Below, in pieces: positions 33,624 through 42,075 of a DNA stretch of 64,000 nucleotides (positions are counted from its first letter, which is position 1; every line of letters starts with the position of its first letter). The notes beneath the pieces are model-generated. The model ran no database searches. It was not told the origin of the DNA and saw only the letters and a list, made by a program, of their open reading frames with translations. A program made the position numbers and the translations under genes. The DNA lies in NCBI RefSeq assembly GCF_004168035.1, contig NZ_SDPU01000001.1:1-64000 (forward strand). The letters run 5' to 3'. This DNA is from Nocardioides iriomotensis. GTDB taxonomy: Bacteria > Actinomycetota > Actinomycetes > Propionibacteriales > Nocardioidaceae.

Positions 33624-35552
33624 TCAGCTCGTCCACGCCCGCCAGAGGGCGGCGTACTCCCCGTCGCGCTCGACGAGCTCGTGATGGCTGCCGAGCTCGA
33701 CGATCCGGCCGTCGATCACGACCGCGATCCGGTCGGCGTCGTGGGCGGTGTGCAGCCGGTGCGCGATGGCCACGACGGTGCGGCCGTCGAGCAGGGCGTT
33801 CATCGAGCCCTCCAGCGTGCGGGCGGTGCGCGGGTCGATCAGCGAGGTCGCCTCGTCGAGCACGAGCGTGTGCGGGTCGGCCACGATCAGCCGGGCCAGC
33901 GCGATCTGCTGCGCCTGCGCTGGGGTCAGGCTCTGCTGACCGGACCCGATCATCGTGTCCAGGCCGTCGGGCAGGCGCTCGACCCAGCCCAGCGAGCCGA
34001 CGGCGCGCAGGGCGGCCCGCACGGCGGCGTCGTCGGAGTCCTCGCGGGCGAGGACGATGTTGTCGCGGATCGTGCCGATGAACAGGTGGTGCTCCTGGGT
34101 GACCAGCGCGACCTCGGTGCGCAGCACCTCGAGCGGCAGGTCGACGAGCTCGACGCCGCCGACGCTGGCGGAGCCGGTGCGCGGCCGGTTGATGCCCGAC
34201 AGCAGCCGGCCGAGCGTGGACTTGCCCGAGCCGCTCGGGCCGACGATCGCGAGCCGCTCCCCCACCTCGAGGTGCAGGTCGACACCGTGCAGCACGTCGT
34301 GGTCGGCGCGGTAGGCGAAGCGCAGGTCGCGGCCGACGAGCTCGACGCCGTCGGGACGGGTGTCGCCGGGCTCGCGGTCCGGCGGCACCTCGGCGATGCC
34401 GAGCAGCCGGGCGGTGGACGCGGCGCCGACCTGGAGCCGGTCGACCTCGCCGATCAGCCGGTCGAGCGGGTCTCCGAGCGCCTCGACGTACAGCACGGCG
34501 GTGGTGATCTGGCCGAGGTTCACCCAGCCCTGGGTGTAGGCGTAGGCACCGACGAGCAGGGTGATGACGCGCGGCGACTGGAAGGCGAAGTTCAGCACCA
34601 CGAACAGCAGGTTGCGCAGCGTCATGCCGTAGCGCTCGGCCTGCGCCGAGACGGCGATGTCGTCGGAGCCGGCGGCCACGCGGCGGTCGGAGAGGCGCAG
34701 CGACTCGGAGGTGCGGGCGCCCTCGACGGTCTCGGTCAGGGTGGTGTTGATGCGGGAGTACGTCGCGCCCTCGTTGATGTAGCCCTTGGGCGCACGCCGC
34801 AGGTAGCCGCGGACCGCCCAGAGAGCCGTCGCGAACGTCGCGAGGGCGGGCAGCGCGAGCACCACGGAGTTGAGCAGCATCGCGAGGATCGACAGCACGA
34901 CGGTGAGCAGCGAGATGATCGCCATCGGCAGGCCGTACTGCACGGACCGGCTCATCGTGCCGACGTCCCGGGTGACCCGGGTGACCAGGTCGCCGGTGCT
35001 GGCGCTCTCCACGCGTCCCAGCGGCAGCGCGAGGATCGTGCGGACGATGTGCTCGCGGGCGCTGGCCAGCAGGTCCTGGCCGAACAGCGTGGAGGTGCGC
35101 TGGGCGAGGAAGGTCAGCAGCGAGTGGGCGCACACCACGCCGACCACGAGGAGCGCGACGGTGCCGACTCCGTCGGGCACGCCACCCTTCGCGTCGACGG
35201 TGCGGTTGACGAGGTCGCCGAGCAGGCGCGGGACGACGAGGGCGGCGCCGGCCGCGAGCGCGTTGAGCACGACCAGGGCGGCGAACCGGCCGCGCCGGGT
35301 GAGCAGCAGCTCGCGGAAGAACGCGAGCACGGCGCGGTTGCCGGCGACCGGCCAGCCGCGGGCGGCGCTGCGCGAGGCGGTGTAGTTCTCCTCGGCGCGC
35401 ACCCGGCGCAGGTCGTGCCGTTGCCAGAGCGCGTGCCAGCGCTCCCGCCAGGTGGCGTCGACCGGGGGCTCGAGCGCGGGCGGGATCGCCGGCGGCTCGT
35501 CCCCGTGGTCGCGCCAGGTGTCGGCGGAGGTGGCGAGCAGGTCGGTGGTCAT
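33624..35552 (-). CDS. ABC exporter half-transporter with degenerate signature motif
   Basis: 642 residues: an N-terminal soluble lead, six membrane helices, then an NBD. Walker A (IVGPSGSGKSTLGRLL), Walker B with catalytic Glu-like Asp/Glu (TLVLDEATSLIDP) and H-loop (VAIAHRLHTAHD) are intact, but the signature reads SLTPAQAQQIAL instead of LSGGQ. In a dimer with the gene upstream, its Walker A/B would pair with that partner's intact LSGGQ, forming one good ATP site, while its own poor signature faces the partner's missing Walker A. Starts by ATGA overlap with that gene, so stoichiometric synthesis is likely. Confidence 0.9.
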   Translation of the reverse strand: MTTDLLATSADTWRDHGDEPPAIPPALEPPVDATWRERWHALWQRHDLRRVRAEENYTASRSAARGWPVAGNRAVLAFFRELLLTRRGRFAALVVLNALAAGAALVVPRLLGDLVNRTVDAKGGVPDGVGTVALLVVGVVCAHSLLTFLAQRTSTLFGQDLLASAREHIVRTILALPLGRVESASTGDLVTRVTRDVGTMSRSVQYGLPMAIISLLTVVLSILAMLLNSVVLALPALATFATALWAVRGYLRRAPKGYINEGATYSRINTTLTETVEGARTSESLRLSDRRVAAGSDDIAVSAQAERYGMTLRNLLFVVLNFAFQSPRVITLLVGAYAYTQGWVNLGQITTAVLYVEALGDPLDRLIGEVDRLQVGAASTARLLGIAEVPPDREPGDTRPDGVELVGRDLRFAYRADHDVLHGVDLHLEVGERLAIVGPSGSGKSTLGRLLSGINRPRTGSASVGGVELVDLPLEVLRTEVALVTQEHHLFIGTIRDNIVLAREDSDDAAVRAALRAVGSLGWVERLPDGLDTMIGSGQQSLTPAQAQQIALARLIVADPHTLVLDEATSLIDPRTARTLEGSMNALLDGRTVVAIAHRLHTAHDADRIAVVIDGRIVELGSHHELVERDGEYAALWRAWTS

Positions 35553-37441
35553 CGGCCCGCCTCCTCGACGGTGACCTCGTCGAGCCCGCGGGCGACGAGG
35601 TGGCGGTAGTCGGGGTTGTCGTGGAGCAGGTCGGCGTGCGCACCCTCGGCGACGACGGTGCCGTCGTGCAGCAGCACGACGTGGTCGGCGTGGTGCAGCC
35701 ACAGCGGCGACACCGTGGTGACCACGGTGGTGCGGCCGTGCCGCAGCTCGCTGACCCGCTCGGCGATGCGGGCCTCGGTGTGCGCGTCGACGGCGGAGGT
35801 CGGCTCGACCAGCACGAGCACCGGGGCCTCGGCGGCGAGGGCGCGGGCGAGGACGACGCGCTGGCGCTGGCCGCCGGACAGGCCGCGTCCGCGCTCCTCC
35901 AGCTCCCCCTGCCAGCCTTCGGGGAGGGCGTCGTACACGTCCTCGGCGTTGGCCACCCGCAGCGCGCGCTCGGCCTGCTCGCGGGTGAGCCGCCCGTGCG
36001 GGTCGATGGCCTGCTGGAGAGTGCCGGCGAACAGCTGGCTGCCGGTGTCGCTGACCAGGATCGTGCGGCGCACGTCGTCGAGGCGGGCGTCGGCGAGGTC
36101 GACGCCGCCGAGCCGGACGCCCCAGTCGCGGCCGGCGAGCTCCTCGTCCTGCGCGGCGATCAGCGCGCGGCGGCGGGCACGCTCGGCGCGGGCGCGGCGG
36201 GCGGCGCGGCCCTTCGCGTGCTCCTCGTCGTCGGCGGCGACCGGGTCGGTGTCGGTGGCGAGGTAACGGCCCAAGCGGTCGGCGAGCGCCGCGCTCTGCT
36301 CGGGCACGGCGCTGACCACGACGGTCAGCAGACCGGGCCGCGCGACGAAGCCGCTGACGTCGTCGACGAGCTCCGACGTACCGTCGAGCGACAGTGCTGC
36401 GGCACGTTCGCGCCAGGGCGGCTGCTGCTCGAAGATCGAGATCGCCCGGCGGGCGCTGACCAGCGCGCGGGTGGTCTTCTGGGCGAGCTCGAAGAAGCTG
36501 CGGATCGGGCCGACCATGAACAGGCCGTAGCCGAGGAAGCTCACCAGCTGGCCGACCGTGAGCTCGCCGGCGGTCACCTGCTGCGAGCCCAGCCAGAGCA
36601 GGCTGACCAGGAAGACGCCGGAGAACAGCACGCCGACGGCCTCGACCGCGGCCTGCCAGATCCCCGAGGAGGTGCCGGCCTCGCGGGCGAGCTGCGACTG
36701 CCGGGCGTAGTTGCGGCCGAACGTCCGCTCGCCGCCGATGCCGCGCAGGATGCGCAGGCCGGCCACGATGTCGGCGGCCATCGAGGTCAGGTCGGAGTTG
36801 CGGCTGCGCTCCACCTGCTGGCGTCGGTGCAGCGGGCGGAGCAGCGGCAGCGCGGCGCCGACGAGCACCGGCGCGGCGACGAGCACGACGACGCCGAGCA
36901 GGGGCGAGATGGAGAGCACGATGGCGGCGACGGTCAGGTAGGACACGAGCTGGGCGAGGCACCGCGCGACGATCTCGGTCATCGCGCCGAACTCGTCGGC
37001 GTCGCTGGAGGCCACGCTCAGCACCTCGCCGGTCGGCGACCGGCGCGGCAGGACGTGGCCCATCTGCGCGATCTTGCGGGTGACCATCTCGGTGGTGCCG
37101 TAGAGCGCGATCAGCCAGGTGCGGACGACGAAGGTGTGGAACACGACGCCGAACACGCCGCCCACCGCGACCACGGCCATCATCAGCCCGGCCCAGGCCC
37201 ACAGCGCCGGCTCGGAGCCGCCGAGGATGCCTTGGTCGACGGCCTTGCCGAAGATCCACGGGCCGAGCGTCATCGGCAGGAACCACAGCAGCGACGACAG
37301 CGTGGAGCAGGCGATCACCTTCCACTGCCGCGCCAGCATCCAGCGCAGGAAGGCGCCGGGAGAGCGCGTGTCGGGATCGGCCTCGGCGGGACTTCCGTCG
37401 CCCGAGACGAAGGTGCGGACGCGGGGCGGGAAGTCTTGCAT
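35549..37441 (-). CDS. ABC exporter half-transporter with degenerate Walker motifs
   Basis: 630 residues from ATG 37441 (a longer frame adds 23 doubtful residues). Six membrane helices precede an NBD with an intact signature (RGLSGGQRQRVVLARALAAE), but Walker A is gone: the loop is LLTVVVSAVPEQSAALADRL with no G-x4-GKS/T. Walker B reads VLVLVEPTSAVDA (Val for Asp) and the H-loop is VTTVSPLWLH with no His in place. A long charged insert (KGRAARRARAERARRRAL) follows. It must act as the non-hydrolytic half of a heterodimer with the downstream gene. Confidence 0.9.
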   Translation of the reverse strand: MQDFPPRVRTFVSGDGSPAEADPDTRSPGAFLRWMLARQWKVIACSTLSSLLWFLPMTLGPWIFGKAVDQGILGGSEPALWAWAGLMMAVVAVGGVFGVVFHTFVVRTWLIALYGTTEMVTRKIAQMGHVLPRRSPTGEVLSVASSDADEFGAMTEIVARCLAQLVSYLTVAAIVLSISPLLGVVVLVAAPVLVGAALPLLRPLHRRQQVERSRNSDLTSMAADIVAGLRILRGIGGERTFGRNYARQSQLAREAGTSSGIWQAAVEAVGVLFSGVFLVSLLWLGSQQVTAGELTVGQLVSFLGYGLFMVGPIRSFFELAQKTTRALVSARRAISIFEQQPPWRERAAALSLDGTSELVDDVSGFVARPGLLTVVVSAVPEQSAALADRLGRYLATDTDPVAADDEEHAKGRAARRARAERARRRALIAAQDEELAGRDWGVRLGGVDLADARLDDVRRTILVSDTGSQLFAGTLQQAIDPHGRLTREQAERALRVANAEDVYDALPEGWQGELEERGRGLSGGQRQRVVLARALAAEAPVLVLVEPTSAVDAHTEARIAERVSELRHGRTTVVTTVSPLWLHHADHVVLLHDGTVVAEGAHADLLHDNPDYRHLVARGLDEVTVEEAGR

Positions 37442-37611
37442 GGCACGGAGAAGCCTAGGTGGGGTCCGCGCGGGCAGCGACCGATTTTCGGCCGGTGTGG
37501 GCTTCCGCACGCAGCGTGGACCGGGCGCTCCGGGACCTGGTCACCCCGCCGTAGCCGCCCCGATCAAAGTGACAGAGGACAGGGGACTGCTCAGCCCCTA
37601 GGGTGCTGTTC

Positions 37612-38829
37612 ATGGCTCGCGTCCTCGCAATCGTCCTGGCCGGAGGGGAAGGGAAGCGGCTGATGCCGCTGACCGAGGACCGCGCGAAGCCGGCGGTGCC
37701 GTTCGGCGGCTCCTACCGGCTGATCGACTTCGCGCTGTCGAACCTCGTCAACGCCGGCTACCTCAACGTCGCCGTGCTGACGCAGTACAAGTCGCACTCC
37801 CTCGACCGGCACATCTCGATGACCTGGCGGCTGAGCAGCCTGCTCGGCAACTACGTCGCGCCGGTGCCGGCACAGCAGCGCCGCGGCCCCAACTGGTACC
37901 TCGGCAGCGCCGACGCGATCTACCAGTCGATGAACCTCATCATCGACGCCAAGCCGGAGTACATCGTGGTGTTCGGCGCCGACCACGTGTACCGGATGGA
38001 CGCCTCCCAGATGGTCGACGCGCACATCGCGTCCGGGGCGGGCGCGACGGTGGCCGGCATCCGGGTGCCGCGCAAGGACGCCTGGCAGTTCGGCGTGATC
38101 AAGACGGCCGACGACGGGATCGGGATCGACGAGTTCCTGGAGAAGCCGGCCGACCCGCCGGGGCTGGTCGACTCGCCCGAGGAGTCCTACGCGTCGATGG
38201 GCAACTACGTCTTCACCGCCGACGCGCTCGTCGAGGCGCTGGAGAAGGACGCCGCCAACCCCACCAGCCGGCACGACATGGGTGGCGACATCATCCCGAT
38301 GATGGTCGAGCAGGGCCGCGCGGCGGTCTACGACTTCAAGCGCAACGCCGTGCCCGGCGCGACCGAGCGGGACCGGGACTACTGGCGCGACGTCGGGACG
38401 CTCGACAGCTACCACGACGCGCACCTGGACCTGGTGTCGACGGTGCCGATCTTCAACCTGTACAACACCAGTTGGCCGATCTTCACGTCCAACTCCCAGC
38501 TGCCCGGCGCGAAGTTCAGCCAGGGCGCGAGCGTGCGCGACTCGATCGTGTGCGCGGGCTCGATCGTGTCGGCGGCGTCGGTGGAGACCTCCGTGATCGG
38601 CACGCAGGTGTTCGTCGGCGACGGCGCCTACGTGCAGCGCAGCGTGCTGCTGGACGGCGTGCGGATCGGGCGCGGCGCGGTCGTCCGCAACGCGATCCTC
38701 GACAAGAACGTCGTCGTCCCCGACGGGGCATTGATCGGCGTCGACCACGGCGAGGACAAGCGCCGCGGCTTCGTGGTGAGCGACGGCGGCGTGACGGTGC
38801 TCGGGAAGGGCAAGAAGGTCCTCCCCTGA
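37612..38829 (+). CDS. glgC: Glucose-1-phosphate adenylyltransferase
   Basis: 405 residues. The nucleotidyltransferase core starts [20 protein letters not shown] (G-G-x-G-x-R/K loop) with [16 protein letters not shown]; the substrate motifs [25 protein letters not shown], and [10 protein letters not shown] and [16 protein letters not shown] follow, then the left-handed beta-helix repeats ([32 protein letters not shown]). It makes ADP-glucose from ATP and glucose-1-phosphate, the donor for GlgA. ATG 37612 was preferred over GTG 37603. Divergent to the ABC genes. Confidence 0.95.
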   Translation: MARVLAIVLAGGEGKRLMPLTEDRAKPAVPFGGSYRLIDFALSNLVNAGYLNVAVLTQYKSHSLDRHISMTWRLSSLLGNYVAPVPAQQRRGPNWYLGSADAIYQSMNLIIDAKPEYIVVFGADHVYRMDASQMVDAHIASGAGATVAGIRVPRKDAWQFGVIKTADDGIGIDEFLEKPADPPGLVDSPEESYASMGNYVFTADALVEALEKDAANPTSRHDMGGDIIPMMVEQGRAAVYDFKRNAVPGATERDRDYWRDVGTLDSYHDAHLDLVSTVPIFNLYNTSWPIFTSNSQLPGAKFSQGASVRDSIVCAGSIVSAASVETSVIGTQVFVGDGAYVQRSVLLDGVRIGRGAVVRNAILDKNVVVPDGALIGVDHGEDKRRGFVVSDGGVTVLGKGKKVLP

Positions 38830-38857
38830 CGGCCGGGCGGCACGGGCGGCGGGCGAA

Positions 38858-38887
38858 GGGAGAGGTCTGATGGCGGGAGAGGTCTGA
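38858..38887 (+). promoter_or_regulatory. Duplicated ribosome-site/start creating a five-codon leader frame
   Basis: The string gggagaggtctgatggc occurs twice, directly abutting. The first copy begins a frame at ATG 38870-38872 that codes for M-A-G-E-V and stops at TGA 38885-38887, which overlaps the ATG (38887-38889) of the GNAT gene as TGATG. Ribosomes ending the tiny frame could restart on the gene, so the duplication may raise or tune its translation. Confidence 0.75.
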
Positions 38888-39729
38888 TGGCCGACCCGGG
38901 ACGCGAGATCCTGCCGGATCCCGAGGAGCACCTGACCGACGGCTGGGATCCCGACACTCCCGACGACGACACCCTGGTCCGGCAGGCCGCCCTGGTCCAC
39001 GCGTCCTGGGCGGTGACCGTGGGCGCGGCGCTCGGCCGCCCGCACCGGACCACCCCGCGGTGGGCGGCCGCCTGCATCGCCGACCGGGGCGCGCTCAGCA
39101 ACCCGGTCGTGCTCCTCCAGCCGCCCCGCGAGGATCTCCGGGCCCTGCTCGCCGAGGTCGACGAGGTGGTCGCGCCGCCGGCGCCGTACTTCCTGGTCAG
39201 CCCGTTCCCCACCCCCGACCTCCGACCGCACGGGCTCGAGCTGATCGGGCACCCGCCACTGATGGTGCGCTTCCCCGCGCCGAGCCACCGGTCCGACCGT
39301 CCGCTGCCGGCCGGCGTCGAGCTGCGCGAGGTCACCGACGCCGACGGCCTCGCGGTGGCGGAGCGCGTGCTGGTCGAGGGCTACCCGATGCCCGACCTCC
39401 AGCCCCTCGTGCGCGGCTCGGTGCTCGGCGAGCCGCTGCTCGCCCACCGCACGCGGGTGTGGGTGGCGTACGTCGACGGCGCGCCGGCCGCGGTCGCCTG
39501 CGCACACCTGCACGCGCGCGCCACGCTGGTCGAGTACGTCGCCGCGCTGCCCGCCGCGCGAGGTCGCGGTGCGGGCGCGGCCGTCACGTGGGCCGCGACG
39601 ACGGCCGACCCGGACCTGCCGGCGATGCTGGTCGCCAGCGACGACGGGCGCCCGCTGTACGCGTCGATGGGGTTCGTGGCGATCGAGCGGTGGACGGCGT
39701 GGCTGCGGCCGGGTCAGAACGTCACGTAG
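38887..39729 (+). CDS. GNAT family N-acetyltransferase
   Basis: 280 residues. The GNAT fold lies in the second half: AGVELREVTDADGLAVAERV (strand 1), VWVAYVDGAPAAVACAHLHA, VEYVAALPAARGRGAGAAVT (acetyl-CoA loop R-G-x-G-A), DGRPLYASMGFVAIERWTAW. The first 130 residues are a family-specific N-terminal region. The substrate is unknown. The start is set by the duplicated leader described above. It ends overlapping the convergent DUF6518-like gene by 16 bases. Confidence 0.87.
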   Translation: MADPGREILPDPEEHLTDGWDPDTPDDDTLVRQAALVHASWAVTVGAALGRPHRTTPRWAAACIADRGALSNPVVLLQPPREDLRALLAEVDEVVAPPAPYFLVSPFPTPDLRPHGLELIGHPPLMVRFPAPSHRSDRPLPAGVELREVTDADGLAVAERVLVEGYPMPDLQPLVRGSVLGEPLLAHRTRVWVAYVDGAPAAVACAHLHARATLVEYVAALPAARGRGAGAAVTWAATTADPDLPAMLVASDDGRPLYASMGFVAIERWTAWLRPGQNVT

Positions 39730-40400
39730 AGCAGCCCGGACACCTGCAGCCACCACAGGCCGCCCAGCGCGACGCCGGCGAGAACCAACGCTCCCGCGAG
39801 GCCCCGCAGGCACGCCCGGACGCCGCACGAGCGCACCGCGTGCACGAGCAGCGTCGTGCCCACGACCGCGAACACCACCGCGGCAGGAAGCACACCCCGC
39901 GCCGGGAGATCGCCACCGGTGACCAGCAGCCACAGGGTCGGACCGGCTCCGACGACCAGCGCCGCGGTCACGATCCCGAGCGCCTTGGGCCCCGATCGTT
40001 CCCGGGCGTCCGCACTCGCCAGGCCGCCGAGCAGTCCCATCAAGGCCCCGCCGCCGACGGCAGCCACGGTCCAGGCGAGACCGCCGCTGTCCGAGAGCTG
40101 GGCAACGGCCGCGTGGCGCCCGTCGACCAGCCACTGCATCCCGTAGTAGCTGACGATCAGCACCAGTCCGGTCAGCGCTCCGGCTGCGGCCCCCCGGCCG
40201 ATGTGGCCACCCGCCCAGGCCCAGCCGGCCCCGAACGCGAGCAGCACCCAGGTGAACTGCGACGTCGCCACCACTGAGATCGCGCCGAGGTCCCAGCGCC
40301 ACAGCAGCACCTGGAAGACCCCGCCGACCAGCACGGCGACAGCCACGAGCCCCGCGACGGAGGCGGTACGACGCATCAGCACGGACGCATCCTCGCCCAC
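39714..40400 (-). CDS. DUF6518-like integral membrane protein
   Basis: 228 residues, six to seven membrane helices: SVAGLVAVAVLVGGVFQVLL, FTWVLLAFGAGWAWAGGHIG, AGALTGLVLIVSYYGMQWLV, LAWTVAAVGGGALMGLLGGL and others. I recall the same shape and the YYGMQ segment from DUF6518 proteins of unknown function. It starts 25 bases after the MarR gene ends, so it is probably in that operon. Confidence 0.72.
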   Translation of the reverse strand: MGEDASVLMRRTASVAGLVAVAVLVGGVFQVLLWRWDLGAISVVATSQFTWVLLAFGAGWAWAGGHIGRGAAAGALTGLVLIVSYYGMQWLVDGRHAAVAQLSDSGGLAWTVAAVGGGALMGLLGGLASADARERSGPKALGIVTAALVVGAGPTLWLLVTGGDLPARGVLPAAVVFAVVGTTLLVHAVRSCGVRACLRGLAGALVLAGVALGGLWWLQVSGLLYVTF

Positions 40401-40425
40401 CCCGGCGGCGGACCCGCGCAGGCGG

Positions 40426-40860
40426 TCACGCCTCGCGGGTGGCCAGCTCGTCCAGCACGGCGCGGAACGTCCGGTAGCGACGCTCCCCCACCTCCGCCCG
40501 CCACCGGTCCTCCACGCGTGCCACTCGCCGCGCGACCTTGCGCACCGTGCGGGTGCCGAGCGGGGTACGTCGCACGACCCGGAGCCGCCGGTCCGCAGGG
40601 TCCGCCACCGTGACCAGGTGCCCGGACTCGACGAGCTGGGTGACGAACTGGCCGCAACCCTGCTTGGTCATCCGGACCCGCTCGGCGAGGTCGGTGACGC
40701 TGATGCCCTCGTCGGGAACCAGGGTGATCACCCGGAAGTGTGACTGCCGCAGCCCCTGCCAGTCCTCGCCGGCGAACGCGTCGCGTACCTCCTCGATGAG
40801 GGTGCCGAGGAGCATCAGGACGTGCTTCTCGTCCTCGGCGATCCCCTTGACGAAACTCAT
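40426..40860 (-). CDS. MarR family transcriptional regulator
   Basis: 144 residues. The winged helix reads LRQSHFRVITLVPDEGISVT, then DLAERVRMTKQGCGQFVTQL and the wing VTVADPADRRLRVVRRTPLG, flanked by the long dimer helices typical of MarR. It precedes the DUF6518-like gene and faces the phosphotransferase gene; two identical AAGCAACTTT boxes sit right at its start, so it likely represses both directions. The inducing ligand is unknown. Confidence 0.92.
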   Translation of the reverse strand: MSFVKGIAEDEKHVLMLLGTLIEEVRDAFAGEDWQGLRQSHFRVITLVPDEGISVTDLAERVRMTKQGCGQFVTQLVESGHLVTVADPADRRLRVVRRTPLGTRTVRKVARRVARVEDRWRAEVGERRYRTFRAVLDELATREA

Positions 40861-40899
40861 AAAGCAACTTTACAGTCATCTGGTCGTCAAGCAACTTTC
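40861..40899. promoter_or_regulatory. Paired AAGCAACTTT boxes, probable MarR operator
   Basis: aagcaacttt occurs at 40862-40871 and again at 40889-40898, 27 bases apart (start to start), and each box with its flanking A is itself a near palindrome (aaagcaacttt). The AT-rich boxes lie between divergent genes, directly upstream of the MarR start codon. Confidence 0.7.
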
Positions 40900-40932
40900 C
40901 GATCTCGGCGGACCAGGCGAATCGAGGCAGCC

Positions 40933-42072
40933 ATGGCCGACCGGTCCCTCCTGGGCGGCGCCGACGTCAGCGACGAGCACCTGCGCGCGATGGTCGCCCA
41001 CCAGCTCGACACCTCCCCCGAACGGCTCGGCGAGCTGACCTGCGACGTCGAGGAGGTCGCCTACGACATCCCGGCGATCACGACCGCCGGCCGCTGGTGG
41101 GTGCGCGGGACCGCCGACACCGGGGACGGAGAGGCCTCGTTCGCGTTCTTCGTCAAGGCGGTGCAGGCGTGGGAGCGCTCACCGGTCTTCCAGTACGTGC
41201 CCGAGGAGCTCCGCGAGTTCGCCGCGAGCAGCTTCCCGTTCCGCACCGAGGGCGCCGCCTACCGCTCCGACCTGGCCGACCGGCTGCCGCCGGGCCTCCG
41301 CATGCCGACGGCGTACGACGTGCACGAGATCGACGACCGCTCCTACGCGCTCTGGCTCGAGGCGGTGCCGGCCGTCACCGCGACGTGGGACCTCGACCGC
41401 TACCGCCGGGCCGCCCGGCTGCTCGGCCGGATGGCCGCGAGCCGCGACGTCGCGCCGCTCGCGCTGGTCGGCGACTTCCCGTTCCGGGTGCGCGACTACG
41501 TCGAGGGCCGGCTCGCGAACCAGGTGGTCCCGGCACTGCGCTCCGACGTGTGGCAGCACCCGGCGATCGCGGCGACCTGGGACCCGGAGCTTCGGGAGCG
41601 GGTGCTCGCCTCGCTCGACCACCTCGCTGAGTGGGCCGACGAGGCCGACGCGCTCCCCCCGGCGGCCACCCACGGCGACGCCTGCCCCAACAACCTGCTG
41701 GTCACCCCGCTCGACCCCGACGGGTTCGTGCTGATCGACTACGGGCTCTGGAACGCGCTGCCGGTCGGCTTCGACCTGGGCCAGCTGCTCGTCGGCGACG
41801 TCGTCATCGGCCGCCGGCCCAGCGCGCGGCTGGCCGAGACGGAGGCGGCGATCGTGCCGGCGTACGTCGAGGGCCTGCGCGCCGAGGGCAGCGACGTCGG
41901 GGAGGCGACGGTGCGCCGCGGGCACGCGCTGATGACGTACCTGTTCAACGGTGTCTCCGCACTGCCGTTCGAGGAGCTCGACCTCGGTCAGGTGCCCGAC
42001 GCGCTCGCGGCGCTGGCCGCCGAGCGCGCCGCCGTCGCGCGGTTCTGCCTCGACCTCGTCGACGCGACCTGA
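40933..42072 (+). CDS. Aminoglycoside-phosphotransferase-fold kinase
   Basis: 379 residues. The APH/choline-kinase signature is present: ATHGDACPNNLLVTPLD (H-G-D-x4-N catalytic loop) and FVLIDYGLWNALPVGFDL (D-Y-G metal site), with FAFFVKAVQAW giving the ATP-binding Lys. Such kinases act on aminoglycosides, macrolides, choline or other small molecules; this one lacks features to name the substrate. Being divergent from a MarR regulator suggests inducible expression, but antibiotic resistance is not shown. Confidence 0.88.
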   Translation: MADRSLLGGADVSDEHLRAMVAHQLDTSPERLGELTCDVEEVAYDIPAITTAGRWWVRGTADTGDGEASFAFFVKAVQAWERSPVFQYVPEELREFAASSFPFRTEGAAYRSDLADRLPPGLRMPTAYDVHEIDDRSYALWLEAVPAVTATWDLDRYRRAARLLGRMAASRDVAPLALVGDFPFRVRDYVEGRLANQVVPALRSDVWQHPAIAATWDPELRERVLASLDHLAEWADEADALPPAATHGDACPNNLLVTPLDPDGFVLIDYGLWNALPVGFDLGQLLVGDVVIGRRPSARLAETEAAIVPAYVEGLRAEGSDVGEATVRRGHALMTYLFNGVSALPFEELDLGQVPDALAALAAERAAVARFCLDLVDAT

Positions 42073-42075
42073 CGG

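Noticed and set aside
30682-33684. A 1000-codon open frame on the plus strand
   Set aside because: It runs antisense to two GH26-like genes and glgA, has low-complexity Arg/Val/Gly-rich sequence and no domain. High GC keeps the opposite strand open. Similar long frames opposite the ABC genes, glgC, and at 48.6-51.2 kb were left out for the same reason.
37441-37612. A regulatory RNA or operator in the glgC/ABC divergent gap
   Set aside because: The 170-base gap was read on both strands; only ordinary GC-rich sequence and no clear palindrome or known motif were seen.
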